DNA from: Burkholderiaceae bacterium
GTDB taxonomy: Bacteria; Pseudomonadota; Gammaproteobacteria; Burkholderiales; Burkholderiaceae
Assembly (NCBI GenBank): GCA_947457875.1
Contig: CANGWV010000002.1
Span: 1 to 57,670 of the forward strand
DNA: 57,670 nucleotides
Direction of reading: 5' to 3'
Shown: positions 9,625 to 18,976 of the stretch, one piece after another
Layout: the number at the start of each line of letters is the position of its first letter
How positions within the stretch are numbered: position 1 is the stretch's first letter
Translations under genes and position numbers: made by a program
Notes under the pieces: model-generated
What the model was told of the DNA's origin: nothing
Database searches by the model: none
The model's input: only the letters and a program-made list of their open reading frames with translations

Positions 9625-10839
9625 ATGCAAACAAACCAAAATTCCGTTGTCTATGACGTGGTCGTAGTAGGCGGTGGCCCAGCTGGCGCTACTGCGGCCG
9701 AAACCCTCGCCAAAAAAGGCAAGAAAGTATTGCTGCTCGATCGACGGGGTCGCATCAAGCCCTGCGGCGGCGCGATACCCCCTCGCCTCATTAAAGATTT
9801 TGCTATTCCCGATGATCTGCTGGTTGCTAGGTCAACCTCCGCACGCATGATTTCGCCAGCGGGTAAGAAAGTCGATATCCAGATTGAGAATGGTTTTGTC
9901 GGCATGGTTGACCGTTCGGAATTTGATGAATGGTTACGCAATCGCGCAGTTCAACATGGTGCAGAGCGACGCGATGGCATTTTTGAGAAGTTAACGCGCG
10001 AAGGTGATTTAGCGCGCATTCACTTTAAAGTGCGCGATAACAAATCCACCGCCGAAGGCGTGATGGATAGCATCTTAGCCAGGGCCGTGATTGGTGCCGA
10101 TGGCGCTAAGTCCCAAGTGGGCCGCAGCGCCGGCGTTAAGGGATGTGCTGAAGCCAATTATGTCTTTGCCTACCATGAGATTGTAAAGACACCAGCAGTG
10201 AAACCTGCGTCTTACAACCCGGATCGTTGCGATGTGTTTTACCAAAAACCCCTGTCTCCTGATTTTTATGGCTGGGTATTTCCACACGGCGATACTTTAA
10301 GTATTGGTACGGGTAGTGCAGATAAGGGATTTTCACTGCGCCATGCAGTCGGCAAATTGCGCAAAGAAATTGGCCTGGAAAATGCCGAGCTGGTTCGCCA
10401 CGAGGGCGCACCCCTGCCGATGAAGCCCCTCAAAAAATGGGACGACGGTAAGCAAGTGGTTCTCGCTGGCGATGCCGCTGGAGTCGTCGCACCGGCATCG
10501 GGCGAAGGCATTTACTACGCCATGCTCGGCGGTCAATTAGCTGGCGAGTCCGTCATGGAATTTTTAGAGAGCAAAAATCCCGCCTGCTTGCAGTTGGCCC
10601 GTAAGCGTTTCATGAAAGAGCACCGCTTGACCTTCATCGTGCTCGGCATCATGCAGTACTTTTGGTATACCACCAATAAGCGCCGCGAGAGCTTTGTGAA
10701 GATGTGCGAAGACAAGGATGTGCAAAAGCTAACCTTCGAGTCCTATATGCATAAGAAGCTCGTGCGCAAAAAACCGCTAGCCCACGTCAAGATTTTCTTT
10801 AAAGACATGGGGCACCTCTTGGGGATTGCCAAGGCATAA
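9625..10839 (+). CDS. bchP: Geranylgeranyl reductase BchP
   Basis: This flavoprotein reduces the geranylgeranyl tail of bacteriochlorophyll (or free geranylgeranyl diphosphate) to phytyl. The FAD-binding motif VVVVGGGPAGATAAETLAKKG is at residues 12-32 of 404, followed by DRRGRIKPCGGAIPPRL typical of plant and bacterial geranylgeranyl reductases. The second FAD motif is VVLAGDAAGVVAPASGEGIYYA near 273-294. Two bases separate it from the preceding gene. Confidence 0.95.
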   Translation: MQTNQNSVVYDVVVVGGGPAGATAAETLAKKGKKVLLLDRRGRIKPCGGAIPPRLIKDFAIPDDLLVARSTSARMISPAGKKVDIQIENGFVGMVDRSEFDEWLRNRAVQHGAERRDGIFEKLTREGDLARIHFKVRDNKSTAEGVMDSILARAVIGADGAKSQVGRSAGVKGCAEANYVFAYHEIVKTPAVKPASYNPDRCDVFYQKPLSPDFYGWVFPHGDTLSIGTGSADKGFSLRHAVGKLRKEIGLENAELVRHEGAPLPMKPLKKWDDGKQVVLAGDAAGVVAPASGEGIYYAMLGGQLAGESVMEFLESKNPACLQLARKRFMKEHRLTFIVLGIMQYFWYTTNKRRESFVKMCEDKDVQKLTFESYMHKKLVRKKPLAHVKIFFKDMGHLLGIAKA

Positions 10840-10842
10840 AGC

Positions 10843-11334
10843 ATGAGCACAACGGACTTCCTTCTTCAAAAGCATGTTCTTGCTGCCGCGGCCTGGGTTT
10901 TGATTGTCGCCATTGCGGGCGGTCTTGCGACTGAAGTTGGGGCTTGGTACAAAGCCTTATTGCAGCCACCATGGAAACCCCCCGATTGGGCGTTTGGGGT
11001 GGTGTGGACTTGCATTTTTATTGCATCGGCGTTTGCCTGGCTCGAGTTTTGGAGTCGAAACCCAAGCGCCAATCAAAAATCGATCGTGATCGTTTTATTC
11101 CTCTTGAATGGGGCTTTCAACATTCTATGGAGCGTGTTGTATTTCAAGCTACACCGTCCTGATTGGTCGATGATCGAAGCGGTCTTTTTATGGGGGTCGG
11201 TCGCTGCCATTATTGTGGCGATGATTCCGGTCTCAAACCTGGCAGCGTGGTTGATGGTGCCCTACTTGGTCTGGGTTTCCATTGCGATGGCCCTGAATTG
11301 GGAAACGATTCGCCTCAATGGGCCCTTTGCCTAA
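10843..11334 (+). CDS. tspO: TspO/MBR-family tryptophan-rich sensory protein
   Basis: The 163-residue protein has five predicted helices and many tryptophans; the family signature WYKALLQPPWKPPDWAFGVVW is near residues 33-53. TspO (CrtK) binds porphyrins; in Rhodobacter it acts in the outer membrane as a negative modulator of photosynthesis gene expression in oxygen. Here it lies 3 bases after bchP and just before hemA, so it is linked to tetrapyrrole supply. Confidence 0.92.
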   Translation: MSTTDFLLQKHVLAAAAWVLIVAIAGGLATEVGAWYKALLQPPWKPPDWAFGVVWTCIFIASAFAWLEFWSRNPSANQKSIVIVLFLLNGAFNILWSVLYFKLHRPDWSMIEAVFLWGSVAAIIVAMIPVSNLAAWLMVPYLVWVSIAMALNWETIRLNGPFA

Positions 11335-11349
11335 AGCAAATAGACCATC

Positions 11350-12651
11350 ATGAAACTACTTAACCTGGGCGTAAACCACCACACTGCACCGATTGATATT
11401 CGGGAGAGTGTGGCCGTTGCTCCAGAAGTATTGCGCGATGCCTTGCTTGATTTGCGGGCTTATTTGAAAGGCACGAACGCAGCGAGCTCGCCCGAAGTAG
11501 CGATTTTGTCGACTTGCAATCGCATGGAAATTTATTGCGCAGCCAATGATTTGGATTACACCGACAATCATTTAGAAGCTAAGGCGATTGATTGGCTCTT
11601 GGCGCAAAAGAATATGCACCACCATGCGCTCAAGCCCTACATTTACTCTGCCAAAGAGAATATGGCGGTCAAGCATGCCTTCCGGGTTGGCTGTGGCCTT
11701 GATTCGATGGTGCTGGGTGAAACCCAAATTCTGGGGCAGATGAAACAAGCGGTGCAGCACGCCGATGAAGTGGGCACCCTAGGCTCTTACTTAAAGCCAC
11801 TCTTTAATAAGACCTTCTCGATTGCAAAAGCGGTTCGGGGTAATACGAAAATTGGTAGCCAGTCGGTGTCGATGGCGAGTGCTGCTGTGCGCTTAAGTGA
11901 GCGTATTTTTGGCCACATCGGCAACAGCAAAGTACTCTTTATCGGCGCTGGCGAAATGATTTCCTTGTGCGCTAATCATTTTGCAAGCCGTAAGCCCAAG
12001 CAAATTACGATCTCCAATCGCACCCTTGATAAAGGCCATGAATTAGCCGCTGTGTTTACAGAGCAAGGCATCGCTACCGAGGTGTTCGCTTTGCAGGACC
12101 TGCCAGCCCAATTGCATCACTTTGATATTGTGGTCTCGTGTACCGCAAGTTCCTTGCCCATTATTGGCATGGGCATGATTCAAACGGCATTAAAAGCGCG
12201 CAATCGCCGGCCGATGGTATTGATCGATTTAGCAGTTCCACGCGATGTCGAACCCGAGATTAAATCGATTCGCGATATTTACTTGTATTCGGTTGATGAT
12301 TTGGGTGAGGTAGTGCAAGCAGGGCAAGAGAGCCGCTTGCAAGCCGTGACGGAAGCGGAATCGATCATTGATCAGGGCGTGAGTGAGTTTTACGAGTCGC
12401 TTGAGCGCCGCACCGTCGTGCCGATCATTCAGTCTTTGCAAGAATCGACCGAGCAGTTTAAGCAAATTGAATTAGAAAAAGCGCGCCGGCGCTTGGCCAA
12501 GGGTGATGATCCGATGGAGGTCATGGCGACGATGGCCCAAGCCTTGGCGAATAAGTTAATGCATGCACCGATTCATGCTTTAAAAACATCCCCTGCAAAT
12601 GAGTTGGATGATTACAAGAAAATGATTTCCAGTATGTATGGTCAAAAATAG
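11350..12651 (+). CDS. hemA: Glutamyl-tRNA reductase HemA
   Basis: This NADPH enzyme makes glutamate-1-semialdehyde from Glu-tRNA, the committed step of the C5 route to 5-aminolevulinate. The protein starts with MKLLNLGVNHHTAPIDIRE and has the catalytic cysteine C56 in ILSTCNRMEIY, then GLDSMVLGETQILGQMK and a Rossmann GAGEM motif. The length of 433 residues is normal. Alphaproteobacterial photosynthesis clusters often carry an ALA synthase also called hemA; this one is the unrelated C5 enzyme. A second housekeeping copy elsewhere is likely but cannot be seen. Confidence 0.96.
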   Translation: MKLLNLGVNHHTAPIDIRESVAVAPEVLRDALLDLRAYLKGTNAASSPEVAILSTCNRMEIYCAANDLDYTDNHLEAKAIDWLLAQKNMHHHALKPYIYSAKENMAVKHAFRVGCGLDSMVLGETQILGQMKQAVQHADEVGTLGSYLKPLFNKTFSIAKAVRGNTKIGSQSVSMASAAVRLSERIFGHIGNSKVLFIGAGEMISLCANHFASRKPKQITISNRTLDKGHELAAVFTEQGIATEVFALQDLPAQLHHFDIVVSCTASSLPIIGMGMIQTALKARNRRPMVLIDLAVPRDVEPEIKSIRDIYLYSVDDLGEVVQAGQESRLQAVTEAESIIDQGVSEFYESLERRTVVPIIQSLQESTEQFKQIELEKARRRLAKGDDPMEVMATMAQALANKLMHAPIHALKTSPANELDDYKKMISSMYGQK

Positions 12652-12666
12652 GACAGTGAGGTCGCT

Positions 12667-14568
12667 ATGCTGAAAGTAACCAATCTTTTAGAAACCATTG
12701 GGTCACCCCAGGATCTACGGGATTGTGATCCCGGGCAATTACTGCAACTCGCTCACGATTTACGTGAATACATCCTAAAGTCCGTTGCTAAAACGGGCGG
12801 ACACCTGTCGTCCAACCTAGGTACAGTCGAGTTAAGCCTTGCACTCCACTATGTTCTGAACACCCCAGAAGACCGGATTGTGTGGGATGTGGGTCACCAG
12901 AGTTATGCGCACAAGATTTTGACGGGTCGTCGCGAAGGCATGGCCAACTTGCGCAAATTTAATGGCATCTCGGGATTTCCGCGGCGCTCAGAGAGTGAAT
13001 ACGATGCGTTTGGTACGGCGCACTCTTCGACTAGTATTTCCGCCGCATTGGGAATGGCGGTTGCGGCCAAGACCAAAGGTGAAGATCGTACGGTAGTAGC
13101 CGTGATTGGCGATGGCTCGATGAGTGCGGGTATGGCCTTTGAGGCAATGAATAACGCTGGCGTACGTAAAGATGTGCCGCTGATCGTGATTTTGAATGAC
13201 AACGAGATGTCGATTTCGCCTGCGGTGGGCGCACTTAACCGTTACTTTGCAAAACTCATTAGTAGTTCAGCGTATGCGGTAACCAAGCGTGGCCTTGATC
13301 GTGTTCTGTCGTATGCGCCGCCACTGCGGGAGTTTGCTAAGCGTCTCGAAGGGCACGCCAAAGGCATGGTTGGTCCAGCAACGATATTTGAAGAATTTGG
13401 CTTTGACTACTACGGCCCGATTGATGGACATGATATTCACGCCCTCGTTGCAACGCTGGAGAATATCAATAAGCTGGCCAAAACCGAAGGTCCTCAGTTC
13501 TTACACATTGTGACTAAAAAGGGGAAAGGCTACGATCGCGCTGAAGCCGATCCGATTGCCTACCATGGCCCAAGCCCATTTGATATTGAAGCCGGAATTC
13601 AGCCCAGTAAGCCATCCAAACAAACCTTCACCCAAGTGTTCGGAAATTGGTTATGCGATATGGCAGCGGCCGATGAGCGCTTGATTGGCATTACACCCGC
13701 CATGCGCGAAGGCTCTGGTCTGGTGGAATTTGAGCGCCGCTTTCCGGCGCGCTACCACGATGTGGGTATCGCAGAACAGCACGCAGTGACATTTGCTGCT
13801 GGTATTGCTTGTGAGGGATTAAAGCCAGTTGTTGCAATTTATTCCACCTTCTTGCAGCGTGGCTACGATCAGTTGGTGCACGATGTAGCGCTGCAAAATT
13901 TGCCCGTGGTCTTTGCGATTGATCGTGCTGGTATGGTGGGCGCCGATGGCGCTACGCATGCAGGCGCTTATGATGTTGCCTACTTACGCTGTTTACCCAA
14001 TATGCTAGTGATGACACCTGCCAATGCGCAGGAATGCCGCGCCATGTTAAGCACTGGCTTTGCTTTTAACGGTCCATCGGCGATTCGCTACCCCCGTGGC
14101 AGTGGTCAGGGCCCAGATGCAAGTACCTCACTCGAGCCAATGGCAATTGGCAAAGGCCTGGTGGAACGCAGTATTCAAGGCAATCCCGCCAAGCGCATTG
14201 CTTTTGTTTGCTTTGGACCGATGCTCTATACCGCCATGGAGGTTGCTGAGGAAATCGATGCGACGGTGGTCAATATGCGCTTTGTGAAGCCGCTGGATGA
14301 AGACTTGCTGAAAACAATTGCCTCCAGTCACGATGGCATCGTATTTGTAGAAGACAGCTGTGTGATGGGTGGCGCTGGTAGTGCTTGCCTCGAGTATTTA
14401 GCAGAGCAGGACATTGCGGTTTCTGCATTGCAGATTGGTTTACCCGATCAATTTACGGAGCACGGCGATATTCCATCGCTGATGGAGTTGTATGGCATCT
14501 CAGCCAAGCAGATTGAAGCACGGGTTCGTACTCGTTTCGCGATTGAGGCATGCACGACAGCGCCGTAA
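12667..14568 (+). CDS. dxs: 1-Deoxy-D-xylulose-5-phosphate synthase
   Basis: Thiamine-diphosphate enzyme that condenses pyruvate and glyceraldehyde-3-phosphate, the entry step of the MEP isoprenoid route that feeds bacteriochlorophyll tails and carotenoids. The 633 residues include [18 protein letters not shown] (ThDP/Mg site near 151-168), [12 protein letters not shown], and the transketolase central part [16 protein letters not shown]. Start ATG is preceded by TGAGG. It overlaps the following gene by 19 bases. As with hemA, its presence in the pigment operon suggests a dedicated copy. Confidence 0.96.
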   Translation: MLKVTNLLETIGSPQDLRDCDPGQLLQLAHDLREYILKSVAKTGGHLSSNLGTVELSLALHYVLNTPEDRIVWDVGHQSYAHKILTGRREGMANLRKFNGISGFPRRSESEYDAFGTAHSSTSISAALGMAVAAKTKGEDRTVVAVIGDGSMSAGMAFEAMNNAGVRKDVPLIVILNDNEMSISPAVGALNRYFAKLISSSAYAVTKRGLDRVLSYAPPLREFAKRLEGHAKGMVGPATIFEEFGFDYYGPIDGHDIHALVATLENINKLAKTEGPQFLHIVTKKGKGYDRAEADPIAYHGPSPFDIEAGIQPSKPSKQTFTQVFGNWLCDMAAADERLIGITPAMREGSGLVEFERRFPARYHDVGIAEQHAVTFAAGIACEGLKPVVAIYSTFLQRGYDQLVHDVALQNLPVVFAIDRAGMVGADGATHAGAYDVAYLRCLPNMLVMTPANAQECRAMLSTGFAFNGPSAIRYPRGSGQGPDASTSLEPMAIGKGLVERSIQGNPAKRIAFVCFGPMLYTAMEVAEEIDATVVNMRFVKPLDEDLLKTIASSHDGIVFVEDSCVMGGAGSACLEYLAEQDIAVSALQIGLPDQFTEHGDIPSLMELYGISAKQIEARVRTRFAIEACTTAP

Positions 14569-15773
14569 ATCAAATCGCTGCACCCTATCGGGATTTATGC
14601 ACTGACTGCGGCGTATCGCGCAGCAGCGATCCCAAGCGTTGCGGGACCGCATGCCAATTTATTCAGCCCGACTACCCTGGATTTGAAAGGGTGGTGCACG
14701 GCCGACCGCGTAATCTGATTGAATCCGACGAGGTGTTTTTTGGTCCTTACCTCAGTATGGCACGGGCGCAGATGAAGGCGCCTCTAGCAGGAGCCCAGTG
14801 GACCGGCATCATGACGCGCATTGGCGAATTGCTTTTGGAAAAAGGCATTGTCGATGCGGTGGTGACTGTGACAGGTGATCCAGACGACCGCTGGAAACCA
14901 ATACCGATTATTGTGACCAAGGCAGCCGATATGGCCCAGTGCCGCGGTATGCGAATGGGCTACGCCCCAGTCGTGCAGTATTTAGAAAAAGCCAAAGAAG
15001 CTGGCCATAAAAAAGTAGCGATGATTGGTATTCCATGCCAGGTGTATGCGGCGCGCGCATTGGAGCGGGAGTTGGGTTTTGAACAACTCCTGATTGTGGG
15101 TTCGCCCTGCTCAGACAATACGACTACAGAACACTTTCATCATTTTCTGAGTTTGCTGAATAAAGATCCCGATAGCATTACCTACTTGGAATTTCGGGCA
15201 GATTACAAAGTGGAATTGCGTTTTAAAAATGGCACCAAACAAGAGATCCCGTTTCTGAATTTACCCTTATCCGATTTGCCAAGTGATTTTTTTCCGTTGA
15301 CCTGCAAAACCTGCGTGGATTACGTCAATGCCTTGGCAGATATCACGGTGGGCTATATGGCCGGTACGGGTGCGCAGTGGGTGATCGTGCGCAATCCCCG
15401 TGGGCAAGCCATCTTGGATTTAATTGCACCCGAACTCACGTTGGAACCAGTAACCAGTGCAGGCAATCGGATCTCCGCTGTGCAGGGATTTATGAAAAAC
15501 GTCAAATTAGCTGCAGGGGGATTGCCTGTCAATCGCATGCCGCGCTTCTTGCGCCCGATCATGGCTTGGGTGATGCCCCGATTTGGGCCGCGCGGCCTGG
15601 AATTTGCTAAAGCCCGCGTTGAGATGAAGGGTATAGAGTCGATTCTGCACTTGCGGCAAATGGCGCCGCACAAAATGAAAAACATGATCCCTCGTCATGT
15701 TTGGACAAATGCAGCGAAGTATGGGTTAAGCCCTGAATCCAATGAACAAAGCAAAACGAGCGACACGAAATAA
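14550..15773 (+). CDS. bciB: Ferredoxin-dependent divinyl chlorophyllide 8-vinyl reductase BciB (F420-hydrogenase beta family)
   Basis: The 407-residue protein belongs to the coenzyme F420 hydrogenase/dehydrogenase beta subunit family. The N-terminal cysteines C17, C20, C31 and C35 (LCTDCGVSR...RCGTACQF) and later ones ([43 protein letters not shown]) fit the FAD and two [4Fe-4S] sites of BciB, which reduces the C8 vinyl group. The distinction from other family members rests on motifs plus position at the end of the pigment operon. It overlaps dxs by 19 bases, and a terminator follows. Confidence 0.88.
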   Translation: MHDSAVNQIAAPYRDLCTDCGVSRSSDPKRCGTACQFIQPDYPGFERVVHGRPRNLIESDEVFFGPYLSMARAQMKAPLAGAQWTGIMTRIGELLLEKGIVDAVVTVTGDPDDRWKPIPIIVTKAADMAQCRGMRMGYAPVVQYLEKAKEAGHKKVAMIGIPCQVYAARALERELGFEQLLIVGSPCSDNTTTEHFHHFLSLLNKDPDSITYLEFRADYKVELRFKNGTKQEIPFLNLPLSDLPSDFFPLTCKTCVDYVNALADITVGYMAGTGAQWVIVRNPRGQAILDLIAPELTLEPVTSAGNRISAVQGFMKNVKLAAGGLPVNRMPRFLRPIMAWVMPRFGPRGLEFAKARVEMKGIESILHLRQMAPHKMKNMIPRHVWTNAAKYGLSPESNEQSKTSDTK

Positions 15774-15779
15774 ATGATC

Positions 15780-15813
15780 GTGCGCTTGCTTTTGTGCCGC
15801 GCACTATTTTTTG
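15780..15813 (+). terminator. Terminator of the bchG-bciB operon
   Basis: GTGCGC at 15780-15785 pairs with GCGCAC at 15799-15804, followed by TATTTTTTG. It lies just after the bciB stop, so it probably ends the second photosynthesis operon. Confidence 0.7.
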
Positions 15814-15886
15814 TCATGTGAAAGCCGACCTACAGGTAATCCCTTAGTGGTATTGGAGATCGTGCAGGAAAGAAAAAAACCATTTA

Positions 15887-15943
15887 TAACGTAAGTTCTT
15901 TCACTTACTTGGACCTCTTAACTGCCCTCTACCATTAACGTAA
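15887..15943 (+). promoter_or_regulatory. Repeated TAACGTAA elements upstream of ppaA
   Basis: TAACGTAA occurs at 15887-15894 and again at 15936-15943, each followed by a TTCTTTC-like stretch. The first copy is also part of an inverted repeat GTAAG-N8-CTTAC (15891-15908). This is a candidate regulatory region of the ppaA gene; the protein that would bind it is unknown. Confidence 0.35.
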
Positions 15944-15995
15944 ATTAATTCTTTCTGCGTACAAATGATCTGGTGGGACCATTTAACCGAATACC

Positions 15996-16973
15996 ATGAA
16001 CCTTCTTAGGTTAGTTGACTTAGCTCGCGAGAAATTGGTTGTCAAAACCAAACCGGTGTCTAGCGCGCCAGCAGCAATCAATAATGCCCAGCGCAATGCC
16101 TGGGCCGATTGCTTAACGAATGATGCCCCGATCGATGCGGGTGCAAACAGCCCGATTGAAGCGCATCCCTTATCCAAAGCCTGTACACCGGAAGAGTATT
16201 TGAGTTCGCTGGTCAAGACGATTGAAGGCAATATCCTGCCGCACATCGTTGAGCACCACTTAAAGGCGGACCGATTAGAAAACGGTCAACTAAATATTCC
16301 GGCGCACCCCAGTATCAAGAGTTCACATATTGATCAGCTTTTAGTGTTGCTATTGCAAGACGACGCAACACCTTCGGCTGTGTACGTCAAAGAGTTATTT
16401 GCGGGCGGCATCGAACTGGAAGAGCTTTACCTTAATCTTCTCACCCCTGTAGCCCGTAAATTGGGGGAGATGTGGGAAAGTGATGATGTTAATTTTACTC
16501 AGGTCACTGTTGCCTTATGGCGTATTAAGCAGCTGATGTATGACTTAAGCCCCATGTTCCAAGAGTATGCCGAGTACAAACAGCTAGGCAAAAGCGTGAT
16601 GCTAGTTCCCTTGCCGGGTTCGCAACACACCCTCGGCCTCTTTATGGTGTCAGAGTTTTTTGCCCGTGCCGGTTGGCGTGTGTGGGGCGAGCTTGCCGCA
16701 ACCGAGGCGGATATTTTGCATATGGCCAAAACACAATGGTTTGATGTTGTCGGTTTAGCTGCCAGCGTGCGCGAGCAATTTCCGGATCTCAAGCGCATGA
16801 TCGAGGAAGTGCGATCGGTCTCCTTGAACCCCCATGTAGGCATCATGATTGGTAGCCCCGTCTTCAATCAAAACCCCGATCTGATTGAGGATTTAGGCGC
16901 AGATATGGTGGGTATTGATGCCGTGGATGCCTTAGAAAAAGCAACCTTCCACGTCGAGCAGCATAAAAAGTAA
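15996..16973 (+). CDS. ppaA: PpaA/AerR-type B12-binding photosynthesis regulator
   Basis: The 325-residue protein has an N-terminal linker, a helical B12-binding cap (residues about 105-190: LLVLLLQDDATPSAVYVKELFAGGIELEELYLNLLTPVARKLGEMWESDDVNFTQV in parts) and a Rossmann-type cobalamin domain beginning VMLVPLPGSQHTLGLFMVSEFFARAGW. The histidine in SQHTLG takes the place of the usual DxHxxG ligand, as in AerR/PpaA. These proteins counteract PpsR/CrtJ repression in a light- and B12-dependent way. The gene follows the pigment operon but has its own promoter region; no ppsR is in the window. Confidence 0.87.
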   Translation: MNLLRLVDLAREKLVVKTKPVSSAPAAINNAQRNAWADCLTNDAPIDAGANSPIEAHPLSKACTPEEYLSSLVKTIEGNILPHIVEHHLKADRLENGQLNIPAHPSIKSSHIDQLLVLLLQDDATPSAVYVKELFAGGIELEELYLNLLTPVARKLGEMWESDDVNFTQVTVALWRIKQLMYDLSPMFQEYAEYKQLGKSVMLVPLPGSQHTLGLFMVSEFFARAGWRVWGELAATEADILHMAKTQWFDVVGLAASVREQFPDLKRMIEEVRSVSLNPHVGIMIGSPVFNQNPDLIEDLGADMVGIDAVDALEKATFHVEQHKK

Positions 16974-17011
16974 AGCAAAGCTGTGCCGGCGGTCGGTTGA
17001 TCGGTGTATTC

Positions 17012-17027
17012 TGCTATGCCAATAGCA
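17012..17027 (+). promoter_or_regulatory. Small hairpin directly before the rsuA-like gene
   Basis: TGCTAT-GCCA-ATAGCA is a perfect six-base-pair stem with a four-base loop, immediately followed by AAGG and the start region. It could affect translation or be an operator; neither is shown. Confidence 0.3.
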
Positions 17028-17031
17028 AGGA

Positions 17032-17769
17032 ATGCATCCCAACCGAATGGCCAAGCCTCTTACGCTCGAAAAAATACTCTTTAGCCAAGGCTTTGGTACG
17101 CGTCGTTACTGCAGCGATTTGGTGTATGCCGATTTAGTGGAGGTCAACGGCATCTTAGCTGAAGACCCAGAGGTAAAGATGAATCCCGAGGGGCTTGTTC
17201 TAAGGGTTGAAGGCATAGACTGGGCATATCACGAAAAAGCCTATATCGCTTTTAATAAGCCCCCTAATTACGAATGCTCTCACAAGACCAAGCATCATCC
17301 GAGTGTCTATAGCCTCTTACCAAGACCCTTAATTGAGCGAGCAGTGCAGTGCGTGGGGCGTCTCGATCAAGATACGACGGGTTTATTGCTACTCTCGGAC
17401 GATGGGCAATTTATTCACCGTATGACAACCCCCAAGAAAAACATTGGCAAGGTCTATGAGATCACTGCAGCCGAGCCGATTACCCAAAAGCAAATTGACC
17501 ATTTATTGAATGGAGTTGTTTTGGATGACGATCCCAGTCCCTGTTTTGCCAAGGCATGCGTTCTGCTGGATGAGCGACGCTTGGCAATGACCATTGTGGA
17601 AGGGCGCTACCACCAGGTTAAGCGAATGCTTGCAGCAGTTGGCAATCATGTTGCCGCCTTACATCGTTCCTCAATCGGAAATTACGCTATGCCTGCTGAT
17701 TTAAAGGAAGGGCAATGGGGTTGGCTTTCCACAAGCGATCGAGAGCAACTCAGTCAATCGATTGGGTAG
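17032..17769 (+). CDS. rsuA: RsuA/RluF-family rRNA pseudouridine synthase
   Basis: Cytoplasmic enzyme that isomerises a uridine in rRNA. An N-terminal S4-like region (residues 6-55, LEKILFSQGFGTRRYCSDLVYADLVEVNG) precedes the catalytic domain with the RsuA-type motif VGRLDQDTTGLLLLSDDGQFIHRMTTP, whose aspartate in RLDQDTTG is the catalytic residue. The match is nearest to RsuA (16S U516). ATG 17032 has AAGG too close; ATG 17047 (MAKPLTLEK) is an alternative start. Confidence 0.85.
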   Translation: MHPNRMAKPLTLEKILFSQGFGTRRYCSDLVYADLVEVNGILAEDPEVKMNPEGLVLRVEGIDWAYHEKAYIAFNKPPNYECSHKTKHHPSVYSLLPRPLIERAVQCVGRLDQDTTGLLLLSDDGQFIHRMTTPKKNIGKVYEITAAEPITQKQIDHLLNGVVLDDDPSPCFAKACVLLDERRLAMTIVEGRYHQVKRMLAAVGNHVAALHRSSIGNYAMPADLKEGQWGWLSTSDREQLSQSIG

Positions 17770-17799
17770 ATAAAAGCCCACAGTACAAACCCCAACCCT

Positions 17800-18120
17800 A
17801 TGAACGCACATCAAGCTAAACACATCTTCCTTCCTCCGCTACTTGCGATAACGATGTTAGTGGGGTGCGCTGCGCCTGCAGGCGACTGGGTCAAAGACAA
17901 TGCGCAGCCGCTGCAAGTGGATCAAGATAAATACGCTTGCCTTAAGGATGCGCAGCAGCCCTTTAGTTATTTGAGTGGTTCGCCAGGGTGGGGACCAGGA
18001 TGGGGGCCAGGCTGGGGTCCTGGGTGGGGCGCGGCTAGCGGCTATGCCGGAGTACAAACTAATCAAGAGCTGTATCGCGCCTGCATGAAGGCGCGGGGCT
18101 ACAACTGGCAGCCCCAATAA
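17800..18120 (+). CDS. Small lipoprotein with GPGW repeats
   Basis: The 106-residue protein starts with a signal sequence ending in a lipobox (LVGC, cysteine near residue 23), so it is probably anchored in the outer membrane. A central run of four GPGW units (coded by 17983-18033) is flanked by conserved-looking segments DQDKYACLKDAQQ and ELYRACMKARGYNW, each with one cysteine; proteins of this kind with paired YxCL and CMxARGY motifs are common small lipoproteins of Burkholderiales. Function unknown. Confidence 0.75.
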   Translation: MNAHQAKHIFLPPLLAITMLVGCAAPAGDWVKDNAQPLQVDQDKYACLKDAQQPFSYLSGSPGWGPGWGPGWGPGWGAASGYAGVQTNQELYRACMKARGYNWQPQ

Positions 18121-18470
18121 GATAAATGGGTTTTGCTCGATAAGTAGCACGACTGTCTAGGCCCTAGCCCGGCCATGAAGTAGTTCAGTGTTAACTGAAA
18201 TACCGATCCCCGATTGGCGCTTATGGAGTGGGAGCGGATTTGAAAGAGGCTCAATGGCGCTGGATTAATCCCCATGAAATAGCATTGCTGGCACAGCCCG
18301 TCGAATAAGCGGTTGCAGTGAACATTCGACTTTGGATTGCCGAATTGTTAAGTTTGTATTTACTAACTTAACGTATTGTTTCCACCCAAAAGGAAGGCTC
18401 GTTGGCATGGCGGAATGAAGCTAGAATGAGAGCCCTGCCAAGAAAAGGCATGGCGCCATTAGGAGAATGA
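18121..18470. other. 350-base region before bactofilin A with two palindromes
   Basis: No convincing gene. It holds two inverted repeats: TTCAGT-N4-ACTGAA at 18184-18199, and GTTAAGTT-N10-AACTTAAC at 18347-18372. A good Shine-Dalgarno (AGGAG, 18461-18465) precedes the bactofilin start. The second palindrome is 99 bases upstream of the start and is a plausible operator. Confidence 0.45.
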
Positions 18471-18923
18471 ATGATGATCTTCAAAAAATCCCAATCTGTT
18501 AAGTTCTTGCAGCCCACCATGGAGTCCTTTGAAACAATCATAGGACCAGCAACCGAGGTGCATGGAAGGCTAGTGGCCAATGAGAGCCTGCGAATCGACG
18601 GGCGCGTCATTGGCAATATCGAAGCACGTCAAGGCAAAAGCGTCAGTATTGCGCTGGGCAAAACGGGCGTGGTCCAGGGTGATGTTTTTGCATTTCGAGT
18701 GCTGGTTGCAGGGCGAGTAGAGGGCAATATTTATGCCACCGAGCGCGTCGAACTGCATGAAGGTGCAGAAGTGCGCGGCGATATTACCTATGGTCAGCTG
18801 GGAATTGAACACGGCGCTAAGTTAAATGGTTTAATGATTTCCAGAAACGGCGAAGATCCAGAGGGATCGACTGACTCCGCAGCAATCTTTCAAGCAAATT
18901 GGAGCAAAATAAAAAGTAGTTAA
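18471..18923 (+). CDS. Bactofilin A (polymer-forming cytoskeletal protein)
   Basis: The 150-residue protein has the bactofilin (DUF583) right-handed beta-helix between about residues 22 and 125: repeated short strands with glycines (VHGRLVANESLRIDGRVIGNIEARQ, VVQGDVFAFRVLVAGRVEGNIYATERVELHEGAEVRGDITYGQLGIEHGAKLNG in parts). Bactofilins polymerise without nucleotides at membranes and localise cell-wall, motility or stalk machinery. Unlike typical bactofilins it has a short basic N-terminus (FKKSQSVKFLQ). It is the first of three bactofilins in 4 kb. Confidence 0.9.
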   Translation: MMIFKKSQSVKFLQPTMESFETIIGPATEVHGRLVANESLRIDGRVIGNIEARQGKSVSIALGKTGVVQGDVFAFRVLVAGRVEGNIYATERVELHEGAEVRGDITYGQLGIEHGAKLNGLMISRNGEDPEGSTDSAAIFQANWSKIKSS

Positions 18924-18976
18924 AGCGTGCTGGATGCGTTATTGCTTTGTTTAGGCCATTTTAAGAACAGGTAGCC

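Noticed and set aside
15891-15908. GTAAG-N8-CTTAC as a PpsR operator
   Set aside because: The TGT/ACA edges are CGT/ACT and spaced by 14 instead of 12 bases, so it does not fit the consensus; kept only as a generic inverted repeat.
18396-18420. Sigma-54 promoter before bactofilin A
   Set aside because: TTGGCA is present but no GC dinucleotide occurs ten bases after the GG.
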